A stretch of 64,000 nucleotides of DNA from VSJD01 sp964617825. Its GTDB lineage: Bacteria; Verrucomicrobiota; Kiritimatiellia; JAAZAB01. The translations under genes were made by a program, and so were the position numbers. Below, in pieces: positions 26,769-36,108 of the stretch. Position 1 is the stretch's first letter, and the number at the start of each line of letters is the position of its first letter. A model generated the notes under the pieces. That model was not told the DNA's origin and did no database searches. It worked only from the letters and a program-made list of their open reading frames with translations. The stretch is from assembly GCA_964617825.1 (NCBI GenBank), contig CAZTWL010000019.1:11846-75845 (forward strand), given 5' to 3'.

Positions 26769-27455
26769 TTATTTGTTAATTCGTTCCAGGTTCACGTCGT
26801 CCACATAAAGAAATATCCATTCCGGGACCTCCGGAGATTTTGGCCAATTGCCGATGGCGATGATATGGACAACCAAGAACTGGACTTGGTCGAACTTCTC
26901 CTGGGCAAGTTTGTCTTTTTTTTCGTCGGGGAACGTCTGGGAAGCTGTTCGCCAGCCCATTTCCCGCTTGATTCCGCCCATGGTGCCGGCCTTTTCCGCG
27001 CCGAAATAAACCTGGGTAAAACGGTAGCACTTGCGCATTTCAGCCAGCTGTGGGTTGGCATGCGGCTTGACGCCCGGTTTCCAGCGATAGCCTTCCACCA
27101 AAATGCGGCAATCAGGCCACGTCGTTTTGGCGGAAACCGTCAACTTGAAGCGGCCGCCGGGGGCGACTGCTATCGGGTAGCTATCCACCTGCACGCCCTG
27201 GATGCCGATGAGCGCATCGTTGGCCCTCAGCGCGAGCACGTGCGGCTTGCCGCTTTCGTTTGTTACCGCCACATAGGTGTGATTGGAGGCGAAAAGCTCG
27301 TTGCCGGTGTCGACATAGTTGTATTTCCAGCCGCGTAAAAATTCGTTCGTGTCGTTGAAGTGTCCGTTGACCACCAGGTTCGAACCTGCCCATCCCGCGG
27401 AATTCACGAGCAGCAAACTGGCGAAGACGAGAATTAGTCGATAGGTGTCTTTCAT
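26769..27455 (-). CDS. Exported beta-sandwich-like protein, unknown function
   Basis: A 228-residue protein with a signal peptide (MKDTYRLILVFASLLLVNSAGWAG). The mature sequence begins NLVVNGHFNDTNEFLRGWKY and ends with YVDDVNLERI, the usual opening and closing strands of CBM4/9- or DUF642-like galactose-binding folds. So it may bind a carbohydrate, or may be a structural jelly roll. It lies 16 bp upstream of the DUF4175-like gene and 115 bp after the VWA/GATase-like gene, within the Bat-type run. No catalytic residues are evident. Confidence 0.7.
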   Translation of the reverse strand: MKDTYRLILVFASLLLVNSAGWAGSNLVVNGHFNDTNEFLRGWKYNYVDTGNELFASNHTYVAVTNESGKPHVLALRANDALIGIQGVQVDSYPIAVAPGGRFKLTVSAKTTWPDCRILVEGYRWKPGVKPHANPQLAEMRKCYRFTQVYFGAEKAGTMGGIKREMGWRTASQTFPDEKKDKLAQEKFDQVQFLVVHIIAIGNWPKSPEVPEWIFLYVDDVNLERINK

Positions 27456-27570
27456 AGGATTTCACCGCGAATAGGCGCTGAATGGAAACACTGGCAAAAT
27501 TTTTTCAAACTTCTTAAATATTTTAACCGTCTGTCAGCGCGAGAAGCATTTCTGGTCAATCAACCGTTTT

Positions 27571-29781
27571 TTAGGCCATATTTCGCAACTTTCTTAGAGT
27601 CCATTCTATGCCAAGCAAACCGATCAAACAAGCTAAAATGGGGAGGTTGTTCCAGAGCGAGAGGTAGCTGACGCGCTCCTCCTCGCTGGCTGGAATCGTG
27701 ATTTCCGAAAGCACCTTGTTGACCTCTTCCGGCTCGCAGAATCGGCCCTTGCTGGCGCCGGCCACGGCGGTCAGGACGGCGGTATTCGCGGCGCGCGGCA
27801 CGGTTTCGGGGGTGAACGGCTGGACAAAGAAGGAGAAGGGGGTGGAGGCCATTTTTTGCCCGTTAATTTCACAAGATGCCACGGCGTTATGCAGTCCGGG
27901 CTTTTGCGGGGTCAGGCTTACGCGGAAGCCTGGATATTTCTTGCCGGCCGTGGTGGTGACGTCCTGCATGGTCATGCGGAAGGGCAAACTGCGCCCATCC
28001 GGTTCCTGCACTTCGCAGGTCACAATGGTATCCTTAGCCACAACATTGCCGGGCGTGGTTAGGCGCGCCTTCAGATCGATGGTTTCGCCGGGAAATACTT
28101 TGTCGGCGTCGGCCGTCAGGTCCAGCTGGTAGGCGTTTACGTCCGTTTCGGTGGGCGATAACCACGCCAGCAGCGGGTTCCAGAGACGTTGATAGTAATT
28201 GACTTTGCCGGGGCTCAGCTGCCAGCGCCAGAGCGAATCGGTCAGGATGGCAGCCACCTTGCCCTGGCCGTAAGGTTGAATCACCAGAACCGGCTGGCGC
28301 CCGCCGGGAGCTTCGGCGGCAAGCAGTGTCGTTGCCGCGGGTGAGAGTGTCCCGCCCGTAAACACGGAAAGTACGGGCGGAATCTTGTCCCAGGCGGCGG
28401 CATCTTCGGCTGTAAAGATCGAATGAGCCCGGCCTTCGCCGGTTAAGGTCAGGGCCATCCGGCTTTCTTGAAGCGCCATTTGGTCCGTTCCCTTGACCGG
28501 CAAAATCTTGCTGAGCGGACCGGATAGCAGCCCTTGGGCGTCCCAGGCCTTGGGGCCGCCAAGGACCACCAGGCTGCCGCCGCTCTCGACAAATTTGACC
28601 AGGGCTTCGGCGCGCTCTGTGCTCAGTTCGGCGCTGTCCAAGTCGCCCAGCACCACGATTTTGAAATTCAACAACTGCTGCTCGCTCAGGTCCGGCGAGG
28701 CGGCGCCGGAGGCGCCGTAGCTCAGAAAGCGGCCGCCCGGTCCGCGCACGAAGCAAACCGGAGTAATGTCCTTGAGCCCTTTCAGGATGCGAACGAGGTA
28801 CTTGGATTCCCAGCGTGGGACGCCTTCGATGTAAAGCAGGCGATTTTTGGAGTCGACCACCTGCACGTTAACGGCATAAGAGTTATCGTTCGTGCGCGTT
28901 TCGCCCTCGATGGGCGGCAGGCGCAAGGTGTAGGTGAAGTTACCCGTGTTCGGATGCGTCAGGCGGAACGATAGCTCGCGCCGGCCGCCTTCATCGGGGA
29001 TATCCACCGGCGCAGTGTTGATTAATTTGTCGTTTTCGTACAGTTCGGCATCCATGGTGCGGCTCCGTGTTCCCTGGCCGGAGATGTTGGCCTTGATTTC
29101 GGTATCCCAGCCCACAACCACGCGTCGGGGTGTGTCCAGCGCATCCACCCGCACATCCGGCTCGATTTTCCAAATGTTGGGCGGCTCCAGACGGACGGTG
29201 AAAATCGGGCAGGGCCGGATCTCGGCGGACCATTCGTCGTTGGCTTCGCGCGTGTCGAGTCCGTCGCTGAGCAGGAGCATGCCCGCAATGGGCTGGCCCC
29301 GATAGCGCTCGATCAGTTTGGTCAGTGATTGGTTAAGCAAGGTGCTTTTGCCGTCGGGCTTCAAAGCCTGCAGTTCGGCCAAAGATTTTCGCGGGCTCAG
29401 GTCGTCAGCCAAATTGACATAATCCAGGCTGCACGATTGGGACAGCGTTTCCGTCCAAGGCTGTTTTAAAATTTCCTGGGCGACAGTCCAGCGGTTTTTG
29501 ATGGTTTCGTTCGGGGTCAGCGCCATGCTGGCGGATTGGTCCAGGATCACGATGAAGCGCGGCTTGCGAACCTCGGTCATGACCCGCTTCAGCGATGGCA
29601 ACAGCAGGCACCAGCCGAGCAGGGCGATCGTCAGCAGGCGCAGAAGAAAGAGCCCAAGGGTGCTCAGGTTGCGCGGCAAATAGCGCCAGAACCCGAAAAG
29701 CGCGAGCGCCACGGCGAATGCCAGCGCTGAGCCGATCAATGTCAGCGAAAGCGTATGTTCAAATATAAGTTCGCCAGTCAT
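27571..29781 (-). CDS. Membrane VWA protein with class I GATase-like domain
   Basis: 736 residues. Two N-terminal membrane helices (about 12-33 and 43-62) lead to a VWA domain whose MIDAS motif DQSAS begins at D81, with the catalytic-site-like DGLDTRE later. Next comes a glutamine-amidotransferase-like domain (about 300-450, FVESGGSLVVLGGPKAW) that lacks the catalytic cysteine. A beta-rich region follows, and a final membrane helix (about 708-728) ends the protein. It would expose its VWA part to one side of the inner membrane and need MoxR for assembly. No Shine-Dalgarno is seen; a heptad repeat occupies the upstream gap. Confidence 0.83.
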   Translation of the reverse strand: MTGELIFEHTLSLTLIGSALAFAVALALFGFWRYLPRNLSTLGLFLLRLLTIALLGWCLLLPSLKRVMTEVRKPRFIVILDQSASMALTPNETIKNRWTVAQEILKQPWTETLSQSCSLDYVNLADDLSPRKSLAELQALKPDGKSTLLNQSLTKLIERYRGQPIAGMLLLSDGLDTREANDEWSAEIRPCPIFTVRLEPPNIWKIEPDVRVDALDTPRRVVVGWDTEIKANISGQGTRSRTMDAELYENDKLINTAPVDIPDEGGRRELSFRLTHPNTGNFTYTLRLPPIEGETRTNDNSYAVNVQVVDSKNRLLYIEGVPRWESKYLVRILKGLKDITPVCFVRGPGGRFLSYGASGAASPDLSEQQLLNFKIVVLGDLDSAELSTERAEALVKFVESGGSLVVLGGPKAWDAQGLLSGPLSKILPVKGTDQMALQESRMALTLTGEGRAHSIFTAEDAAAWDKIPPVLSVFTGGTLSPAATTLLAAEAPGGRQPVLVIQPYGQGKVAAILTDSLWRWQLSPGKVNYYQRLWNPLLAWLSPTETDVNAYQLDLTADADKVFPGETIDLKARLTTPGNVVAKDTIVTCEVQEPDGRSLPFRMTMQDVTTTAGKKYPGFRVSLTPQKPGLHNAVASCEINGQKMASTPFSFFVQPFTPETVPRAANTAVLTAVAGASKGRFCEPEEVNKVLSEITIPASEEERVSYLSLWNNLPILACLIGLLGIEWTLRKLRNMA

Positions 29782-29789
29782 TAAAGAAC

Positions 29790-29817
29790 CAGTAGTCAGT
29801 TATTAGTAATCAGTCAG
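29790..29817. repeat. Degenerate heptanucleotide repeat (CAGTTAT type)
   Basis: Four consecutive 7-mers, CAGTAGT, CAGTTAT, TAGTAAT, CAGTCAG, fill most of the 42-bp gap between two VWA genes, just where the ribosome binding site of the downstream gene would be expected. Confidence 0.7.
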
Positions 29818-29823
29818 CATGCT

Positions 29824-32076
29824 TTATTCCGCCGTTGTTCCCTTGACCCTTCCGGTTATATCGATCTTCAATTGCTCCGTCAGGGTGCGGGTTTTACGCA
29901 CCGCCCGGTTGGCCACGTAAAGCTCCGCAATGCCAATCAGGAACACCAACCAGAGCAGCGGTTCCGCCAGGGGGCGGCCGATGCGCAGTTCCTTGACCAG
30001 TTGCAAGAGATCGTCCTTGCTCTCGGCCACTTTGATTGCGGATAATCCGGTCAGCAGGGGGACATCTGCCGGAGCCAGGCGCTTCAAGTCCGATTCCGAC
30101 CGCATGACATTGACGGCAAAGGCGGGCTGGGGGCGGTCCCCGGCGGCAGACGGCGGGAACGTGTATATGCCGGGCTGGCTGACGGTCTCGATCCCGATCG
30201 ACTTTTCCTGGCCGGCGGCCAGGGGCCGCAAGGTGACGGGGTGCCCTGATGGATCGAGCAATTCCGTGTTTGGCGGCAGGGCGCCCATGATGTCGGCCAG
30301 GGCTACGTTTCGGCCGGTCCAGATAAAAGGCTCGGTCTGCTCCTGGCCAGCGCTATAGCGAACGATCTGGTGCATCAGCGGGAGGAAGAAGGGCGAAAGC
30401 GGCAAATTGCTCCAGCGGCGGTCGGCGGAAACCGAAAATAGGAGCACACATCCCTTGCCGACTTCACGGCGCAAAAGGAAGGGGACGTTGTTGTCCGTGG
30501 CGATGACGATATCCGAATCGTTACTCAGTTTGTCCCACTGCAGTTCGCGGGTAGCCGCCACGCTCGGGTACGTGCCCGGAGGAACAACCATGCCGTGGAA
30601 GAGCGCGTCGCCGCGTTTGACCAGGCGGAGCGCGCGCCGCTGGGCGTCCGCGCCGGAATCGATCACTGTCGTGGGTATGGCCGGCAGGCAGGTCCAGTTG
30701 ACATAATCGGCAGGCGCCGCGCGATCTCCGGGGAAAATCACCACGATGCCGCCATGCTGGGCATATTGTTCCAGGGCGATCATTGCCTGTCCCGCCAGCG
30801 GCAGCGCGTTGCACAGGAAAATGCAGGAATAATCGGACAACCCTTCGCCGCTGAAAGTTTCGGGCTCGCATCTTTGGACGTTCATGGTGGCCGGCGCGTC
30901 AACTGTCGTGGCCGCGCTTCCGGCGCCGGCGCTGCCGGAGGGGTTGAGCGCGCGCATGAGAAAGAACGTATCCGGTTCCGTGCCGACACAGAGCACGGGC
31001 AATTGCTCGTACACTCGCAGGAGGAAGTGAAAGACATTGTCCAGCGCGAGGCCGTCCGGCGAGGTCTCGATCCGTGCCGGGTGTGTCCCCGGCGCGAGCG
31101 CCGGCAAGGCAAAGACACAAAGGGCATCACCGTTGTTGCCCAGGGTTACCGATCGCCGGATGGCGGGCTGCTCGTCAATGGTCAGAGAAACAGTCAGGGT
31201 CTGTTCGGGACCGGTATGGCCAAGGTTTACCGAGATCTGGCCCGGCGTATTCCGCATCAGGAGCGCGGGTTGGATGTCCAGGTTGAGCGGCGCCGAATTG
31301 TCCGGCGAGGCTACGCCCAGCAACGCTGCGAAAATGGAAATGTCGGCGCTGACCGATTTGGCGTCCCAGGCGGGCGCCAGGGCCCCGGCCGTGATCGTAT
31401 TGGTCCTGTCGGTCGAGTTTGTCCGATCGGTCCGATCCGGCGCGGGGTTGAAAGATGTCCAGGGCAATTTCTGGCCATCGGTGACGATGAAGAGTTCCTT
31501 TTCGCGCTTGCCCGCTTCTTTCAGCGCGCCGAGGGCCGCCAGGACAGCCGGGCGCAGTTGGGACGAGGTGGCGCCGGGCGCCTGGGCGCGGACTTGGGAT
31601 AGAACCATTTCCAGGTCAGTGGTGGGCTGCTCGATCAAGGGCGTCACGTCATCGTCTGCCAGGAAAAGGCAGACACGGTCGCCATTATGCAATCCTTCGA
31701 TCAGGGATATGACCGTATCGCGGGAGGCAGCCCATACTTTGTTCTGGCCGGAGACATAGTCCATGCTATAGGAGACGTCCCAGACAATGGCGATGTCGCG
31801 CCGGCTGGCGCCGACGAGTTGGCGGAATGATGTGATGCGCAGAATCGGCATGGCAAACGCCAGCGCGAGCAGAAGCAGCATAAGCGTGCGCAGGAGCCAG
31901 AGCAAAACGTTTTCCAGGCGCAGACGGTTGGAGGAACGTTTTTGGGCGAGTTTGAGAAAACGCACGGTGCTGAAAGGAACGATCACGATTCGCTGGCGTT
32001 GCCATAAATGCAAAACCAGCGGAATCAGCGCGGCCGCCAGGGCTGTCAGAAAAATAGGATTAAGAAAAGACCACAT
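29824..32076 (-). CDS. BatA-like membrane VWA protein
   Basis: A 750-residue protein with the double-transmembrane N-terminus of BatA/TIGR02226 proteins (MWSFLNPIFLTALAAALIPL, second helix about 58-78). Then a VWA domain with MIDAS residues D100, S102 and S104 (WDVSYSM). A GATase-like domain (about 360-480) and a beta-rich region follow, and a C-terminal membrane helix at about 700-718 precedes a basic tail. Similar architecture to the next gene, so both may form one complex. MoxR-type ATPases are known partners of this class. No clear Shine-Dalgarno before the ATG. Confidence 0.85.
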   Translation of the reverse strand: MWSFLNPIFLTALAAALIPLVLHLWQRQRIVIVPFSTVRFLKLAQKRSSNRLRLENVLLWLLRTLMLLLLALAFAMPILRITSFRQLVGASRRDIAIVWDVSYSMDYVSGQNKVWAASRDTVISLIEGLHNGDRVCLFLADDDVTPLIEQPTTDLEMVLSQVRAQAPGATSSQLRPAVLAALGALKEAGKREKELFIVTDGQKLPWTSFNPAPDRTDRTNSTDRTNTITAGALAPAWDAKSVSADISIFAALLGVASPDNSAPLNLDIQPALLMRNTPGQISVNLGHTGPEQTLTVSLTIDEQPAIRRSVTLGNNGDALCVFALPALAPGTHPARIETSPDGLALDNVFHFLLRVYEQLPVLCVGTEPDTFFLMRALNPSGSAGAGSAATTVDAPATMNVQRCEPETFSGEGLSDYSCIFLCNALPLAGQAMIALEQYAQHGGIVVIFPGDRAAPADYVNWTCLPAIPTTVIDSGADAQRRALRLVKRGDALFHGMVVPPGTYPSVAATRELQWDKLSNDSDIVIATDNNVPFLLRREVGKGCVLLFSVSADRRWSNLPLSPFFLPLMHQIVRYSAGQEQTEPFIWTGRNVALADIMGALPPNTELLDPSGHPVTLRPLAAGQEKSIGIETVSQPGIYTFPPSAAGDRPQPAFAVNVMRSESDLKRLAPADVPLLTGLSAIKVAESKDDLLQLVKELRIGRPLAEPLLWLVFLIGIAELYVANRAVRKTRTLTEQLKIDITGRVKGTTAE

Positions 32077-32247
32077 GGGAAGAAATCGAATTCGAAATTA
32101 TTTATCGATGTTTGCTTGCCTTTGGCGCCGGCGCTTAATGTTCATATTAATGAATTTCACAATACAAGGCGGATGAGCGCCATGGCTCCAAGAGCCGGAT
32201 GCAATTATTTGGTTATCGCCCCATTCCGTCGGGATGTTCGATAGACC

Positions 32248-32264
32248 AGCGGCCTCTGGCCGCT
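32248..32264. other. Short perfect hairpin in the DUF58-BatA gap
   Basis: AGCGGCC and GGCCGCT pair around a TCT loop, 14 bp after the DUF58 stop. No T-run follows in the minus-strand direction. It lies in the largest gap (201 bp) inside the Bat-type run and may be a partial terminator or an mRNA processing point. Confidence 0.5.
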
Positions 32265-32277
32265 TAACTCGCAGACG

Positions 32278-33177
32278 CTATTTAGACAACTGTTTGCGTT
32301 CTTCCAGGAAGGAGCGCACGAACGTGGCGGCATCCTGGTCCGTCCGGGCCAGCCGGTAATCAATATTCATTTCCGCGCAGGGTTTGCGATACTGCTCCAA
32401 AAATTCGCCGAACACTTTACGGTAGGTCTCGGCCATGCCGCGCGGGTCGGCGACGACGACTTCTCCGCTTTCCAAGTCCACAAACTTGGCGGCTTGCTTG
32501 AAGGTAAAATCCAGCTCGACCGGGTCCAGGATATGGAAAACAATAACGTCGTGGTGTTGCTTGCGGAAATGGGCCAGGGCCCGGATAATCTCGGGCTGGT
32601 CGTCGAGCAGGTCCGAAAAAAGAACGATCAAGGCGCGCCGCCGTACGGCTTCGGCTATCTGGTGGAGGGTCTTGGCCGTCTGGGTGGTGGAGGCCGGCTG
32701 GTTTTGGCTCAGCGATGTCAGCAGGTTGTTCAAATGCGCGAACGAATTTCGGGCCCCGGCCTGGCGGTCGATGCGATCGGAATAAAGGTACATGCCGACC
32801 GAGTCGCGTACTTTGACCACGATGTAGCCGATGGCGGCGGCCAGTTGGCAGGCGTAGCGGTACTTAATCATCGGCCCGCTGGTGAAGCCCATGGAAGCGC
32901 TGCGGTCAATTACCAGGTAAACGCGCAGGTTGGTTTCGTCCTCGTAACGCCGTACATAATACCGGTCGGTGCGCCCGAGCACCTTCCAGTCAAGGTGCTT
33001 GGGGTCGTCGCCGGCGACATAGGCGCGATGATCGGCAAACTCCGAGCTGGAGCCCTTGATTGGGCTGCGGTGCCGACCGGACAAGGTGCCTTCCACGACA
33101 TAGCGCGATTGGATCGTCATGCGCCCAAGCCGATGCAGTTCCTGCGGCGATAGAAAATTGCTGATGCCTGTGGCCAT
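32278..33177 (-). CDS. DUF58 VWA-like protein
   Basis: A 299-residue DUF58 protein. The family core, SSSEFADHRAYVAGDDPKHLDW, is followed by a VWA-type MIDAS, DRSAS, at D91-S95, and YVRRYEDETN precedes it. DUF58 genes accompany MoxR genes very widely and are thought to be clients of that ATPase. No membrane segment is seen, so it is cytoplasmic or peripheral. AGGAG lies 5 bp before the ATG. Confidence 0.9.
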   Translation of the reverse strand: MATGISNFLSPQELHRLGRMTIQSRYVVEGTLSGRHRSPIKGSSSEFADHRAYVAGDDPKHLDWKVLGRTDRYYVRRYEDETNLRVYLVIDRSASMGFTSGPMIKYRYACQLAAAIGYIVVKVRDSVGMYLYSDRIDRQAGARNSFAHLNNLLTSLSQNQPASTTQTAKTLHQIAEAVRRRALIVLFSDLLDDQPEIIRALAHFRKQHHDVIVFHILDPVELDFTFKQAAKFVDLESGEVVVADPRGMAETYRKVFGEFLEQYRKPCAEMNIDYRLARTDQDAATFVRSFLEERKQLSK

Positions 33178-33192
33178 AATACTCCTGGATTG

Positions 33193-34011
33193 TTACCGGG
33201 CGGGTTTGCCAACCACCCGCCAATGGTCGCCGTCGCAAAGGATCAGGATTGTCGAGCCGATATAGGTTAAGGTGATGCCCCCTGCCTGGCCGCGTTCCGA
33301 CAGGATGATTTTTTCAGGCCGCTCGCCCGCGATTTGAAAAGTTATGTTTTGCGCGCCTCCGGCGGCGGTGCTCAGCGAGACCGGTTCGATCTGTATCCGG
33401 TCGGCATAGGGCCGCTCCAAGGCCTTGGACAGGTCGGAGGAATCGCCGAGGGTCTTGCTTTGCAAAAGATAACGCTGACCGCGCGCGACTTTGATGACCT
33501 TGAAGGTCGCAAGTTGGTATTGCCAGGGGGCGCCCCAGCGATCGGCTAATGGCATGGAAGTTTCCTTGGCCGATTTTTTCAGCGGCTGCAGGTTGATCGG
33601 ATATTCGATGGCGGAGCGGTAATAGGCGGCCAGGGCGCCTCGCACTTTTTCGCGGTCAAGTCGCGTGAGCCAGCGTCGCCCCATTTCGATCCCGGCTGCC
33701 GCCGTTGGCGTAGCCGGTGCGGCTGCGGTCATTTCGTTGAGGATGCTAATGGCCTCGTTCGTTTGGCCAAGGCGCAGGTTGTGCCAAGCGGCCAATCCCC
33801 GGCTTACCGGGAGCAGAGGGCTGTTTGGCGCCGTCTTCTGCAACTGCCGGCAGGCGTCCAGGATGGATTCGTGCCGGGCCGGCTGGTTGGTTTGCAGGCT
33901 CCAAAGGTTCCACAACGCTTTCTCGTCCGCTTCGCTTGAGCCGGGCGCTGCGCGGCTTGCCAGACACATTAAGCCTAAAAACAATAGAACCAGTCCTTGC
34001 TTACATGTCAT
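33193..34011 (-). CDS. Exported TPR-like protein of unknown function
   Basis: 272 residues with an N-terminal signal peptide (hydrophobic about 5-21, cleavage near SRA-APG). The first half is helical with a repeat-like spacing (LLPVSRGLAAWHNLRLGQTNEAISILNEM), as in TPR modules. The second half contains a WGAPWQY segment like those in secreted pseudopilin-related proteins and ends in strands. It precedes DUF58 by 15 bp, so it is co-expressed with the VWA/MoxR genes. Function unknown. Confidence 0.72.
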   Translation of the reverse strand: MTCKQGLVLLFLGLMCLASRAAPGSSEADEKALWNLWSLQTNQPARHESILDACRQLQKTAPNSPLLPVSRGLAAWHNLRLGQTNEAISILNEMTAAAPATPTAAAGIEMGRRWLTRLDREKVRGALAAYYRSAIEYPINLQPLKKSAKETSMPLADRWGAPWQYQLATFKVIKVARGQRYLLQSKTLGDSSDLSKALERPYADRIQIEPVSLSTAAGGAQNITFQIAGERPEKIILSERGQAGGITLTYIGSTILILCDGDHWRVVGKPAR

Positions 34012-34105
34012 CGATTCTTGTTTCCAAAATTTATAAAAGCTCCATCAAGTCAGTTGATCCTGCCTGCCGAGAATGCCGGCCCGTCCCGATCTTCGAGTTG
34101 TATGC

Positions 34106-35644
34106 TCAGTGCGTCATCGCATGCATGAGTATGTTTTCACCCAGGCTCAATGAACCGGCATCGTCATATCCCAGGGCATACGGGTTCTGCGCCATTTCCC
34201 ATCCTCCGCACAGGCCATAAGGACTGAAAATCACCGCCAACTGGCCGTTCAGCTCCAAGCCCATCAGGTTGGGAGCAATGGTGGTCTTGCCGCCCAATTG
34301 GGAAGAAAGGCCCGGGGTGATCCCGACAGCCTTGATCTGATTGGGCAGGGCGAAAAGCGGCGATTCGGCCGGCAGGACGGTCAAGGCGCGGTCTGGAAAC
34401 ACTTTTTTCATTTCCCGCACGAAAGAGGCATTGAAGGCCCGCCGGCCGCAACAGGCCTCGGCCATCAAGAATCCGCCTTTGTTCAGGTATTCGCGCAGGT
34501 TTTGCGCCTCGGCGGAACTGAGCTGGAAAGTTTCGTGCCCGGTGATGTAAAGTATGGGCGCGTCGAAAATCCGGGCGTCGGAAAGTTTCAATTCCTGGCG
34601 GCCGAATTTGACGGGAATATCGGTGCGGCGATTGAATTGCTGGAGCAGGACCGAAAGGCCGGCGTGCCGCGTTTTCCACTCGCCGTCGTAAATGACCTGG
34701 GCCACAAAAACCTTGCCGGCCTTGGTGGAGTCAGGGTCGGTGAAGTTCATGGCATGGACTAAGTTTTTGGACCAGGCGCGCAGGCTGGTGGCGTAGGACA
34801 AAATGTTGATCCCCAGTTTCTGCGCATCTTCCACGGAGTAACCTTGGAGGGTGTCTTCATCGAGCGCATCCCAGCCGATGGCCATGCACCAGCGCGAGAG
34901 GATGGCCACAGTGCGGCAATCGATGGTAACGCCGTAAAACAGCGGCTCGTTCGCGGTATAGCCGGCGGCGCGCACGCCTTGGCGGTAGCTGACTTGTCCG
35001 ATGTCGTAATAAGAATGGAAAAGAGGATGGTCGGAGGTCAGGCGCTGGAGCTTGGCTTCCGGAAAAATCTCGGCCAGTTCCGTTTTGGCGGAATCGAAGA
35101 AAGGCTTGGAACCCATGCCAGTATTTAAAATGAGTGTGCCGCCGGCCAGCAGGTATTCACGCAAACGCTTGCGCTCGGCCGGCGTAAAACTGAAATGAAA
35201 ATGGCCGCTGCGGTAGATGATCGGATTTTTGTCGGGGTCCGTGCTGATATCCGATAAAGACTTGGCCTCGTTGGCAAAATTAACGTTGATTCTGCCCTTC
35301 ATGTCCTTGAGCAGGTTGTTCAAATCGTTGGGGCGCGAAGCCCAGTCGATCATGCCATATTGGGATTTGAGTTTGACGAACATTACCGGCGGGGTGGGCG
35401 GGTTTTTCTTTTCGGACCGCGATTGCGGCTGGGCCGGCGGCGGCGGCGGGTAGGGGATGAAGGTTTCGGCCGAAGCGATGTTGGCCGGCGGCGGCGGCGG
35501 GGCGTTGGCCTTGATGGGCGCCACAAATCCGGGCTCGTCCGAGCCATCTCCCGCGAAGATTGTTTGCGCCTGCAATGGGGTAGCGGATGCCCACAGGATG
35601 CAAACCAGCAGCACTAATGCCAATAAGCCATAATGACGTTTCAT
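34106..35644 (-). CDS. DUF4159 protein, two tandem copies
   Basis: 512 residues with a signal peptide (MKRHYGLLALVLLVCILWAS). A Pro-rich stretch is followed by two DUF4159-type domains. Copy 1 (about 85-290) includes VKLKSQYGMIDWASRP and YRSGHFHFSFTPAERKRLREYLLAGG. Copy 2 (about 300-510) includes AQVIYDGEWKTRHAG and ITGHETFQLSSAEAQNLREYLNKGG, the same fold and motif order. DUF4159 resembles GATase-like domains and recurs in MoxR/Bat operons. Start 35644 is preferred because GAGGAG lies 5 bp upstream and the signal peptide begins there. Function unknown. Confidence 0.85.
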   Translation of the reverse strand: MKRHYGLLALVLLVCILWASATPLQAQTIFAGDGSDEPGFVAPIKANAPPPPPANIASAETFIPYPPPPPAQPQSRSEKKNPPTPPVMFVKLKSQYGMIDWASRPNDLNNLLKDMKGRINVNFANEAKSLSDISTDPDKNPIIYRSGHFHFSFTPAERKRLREYLLAGGTLILNTGMGSKPFFDSAKTELAEIFPEAKLQRLTSDHPLFHSYYDIGQVSYRQGVRAAGYTANEPLFYGVTIDCRTVAILSRWCMAIGWDALDEDTLQGYSVEDAQKLGINILSYATSLRAWSKNLVHAMNFTDPDSTKAGKVFVAQVIYDGEWKTRHAGLSVLLQQFNRRTDIPVKFGRQELKLSDARIFDAPILYITGHETFQLSSAEAQNLREYLNKGGFLMAEACCGRRAFNASFVREMKKVFPDRALTVLPAESPLFALPNQIKAVGITPGLSSQLGGKTTIAPNLMGLELNGQLAVIFSPYGLCGGWEMAQNPYALGYDDAGSLSLGENILMHAMTH

Positions 35645-35750
35645 GGCATCTCCTCGAAATTTGCGATGGACCGTCGCCAACTTCAAAACAGTGTGGCTTT
35701 AGCGCCGGTTAAAGACAAGCAAATTCGTGCGGTGCAACGCGCGTTATGTT

Positions 35751-35794
35751 CGTCATCCCGAGCGAAGCCGATGGATCTCTCGTCCGTCGGCTTC
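35751..35794. repeat. GTCATCCCGAGCGAAGC-type intergenic repeat with hairpin
   Basis: The gap between the DUF4159 and zinc-ribbon genes carries GTCATCCCGAGCGAAGC and then GGATCTC, which I recognise as a repetitive intergenic motif seen in several bacterial phyla. It includes an 8-bp inverted repeat, GAAGCCGA (35764-35771) and TCGGCTTC (35787-35794). Confidence 0.55.
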
Positions 35795-35823
35795 ATCAGC
35801 ATGATCCCGCCACAAGCAGCGCA

Positions 35824-36108
35824 TTAGATGATGACGGCGAGTAGCGTGATCAAAACGAGGATTGCGCCGATAACGCAGAGATATGGCCATCGTTTTTTTG
35901 GCGATGGGCCCTGCTCGCCGAATTCCCTTTCGAGATATGCATTGTAATCGAATTCGTCGCCAGGCAGATCGAGTCCGTCATATGTGGCGCGGTCTTCGTT
36001 CCATCCGGCGCTGTCGTCCGCCCCGCATTCGGGACAGGCGCGCGCTTTGGGCGGCACTTCTGCGCCGCACACGGGACAGATGTCCGGGGGTGTTGTGCGG
36101 ATACTCAT
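35824..36108 (-). CDS. Zinc-ribbon membrane protein
   Basis: A 94-residue protein. A double-CxxC zinc ribbon occupies the N-terminus (C11, C14, C25 and C28), an acidic linker follows, and a single membrane helix (about 74-94) ends it, so the ribbon faces the cytoplasm. The ATG overlaps the preceding stop as TAATG, so translation is coupled. A small adaptor-like member at the head of the Bat-type run. Function unknown. Confidence 0.8.
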   Translation of the reverse strand: MSIRTTPPDICPVCGAEVPPKARACPECGADDSAGWNEDRATYDGLDLPGDEFDYNAYLEREFGEQGPSPKKRWPYLCVIGAILVLITLLAVII

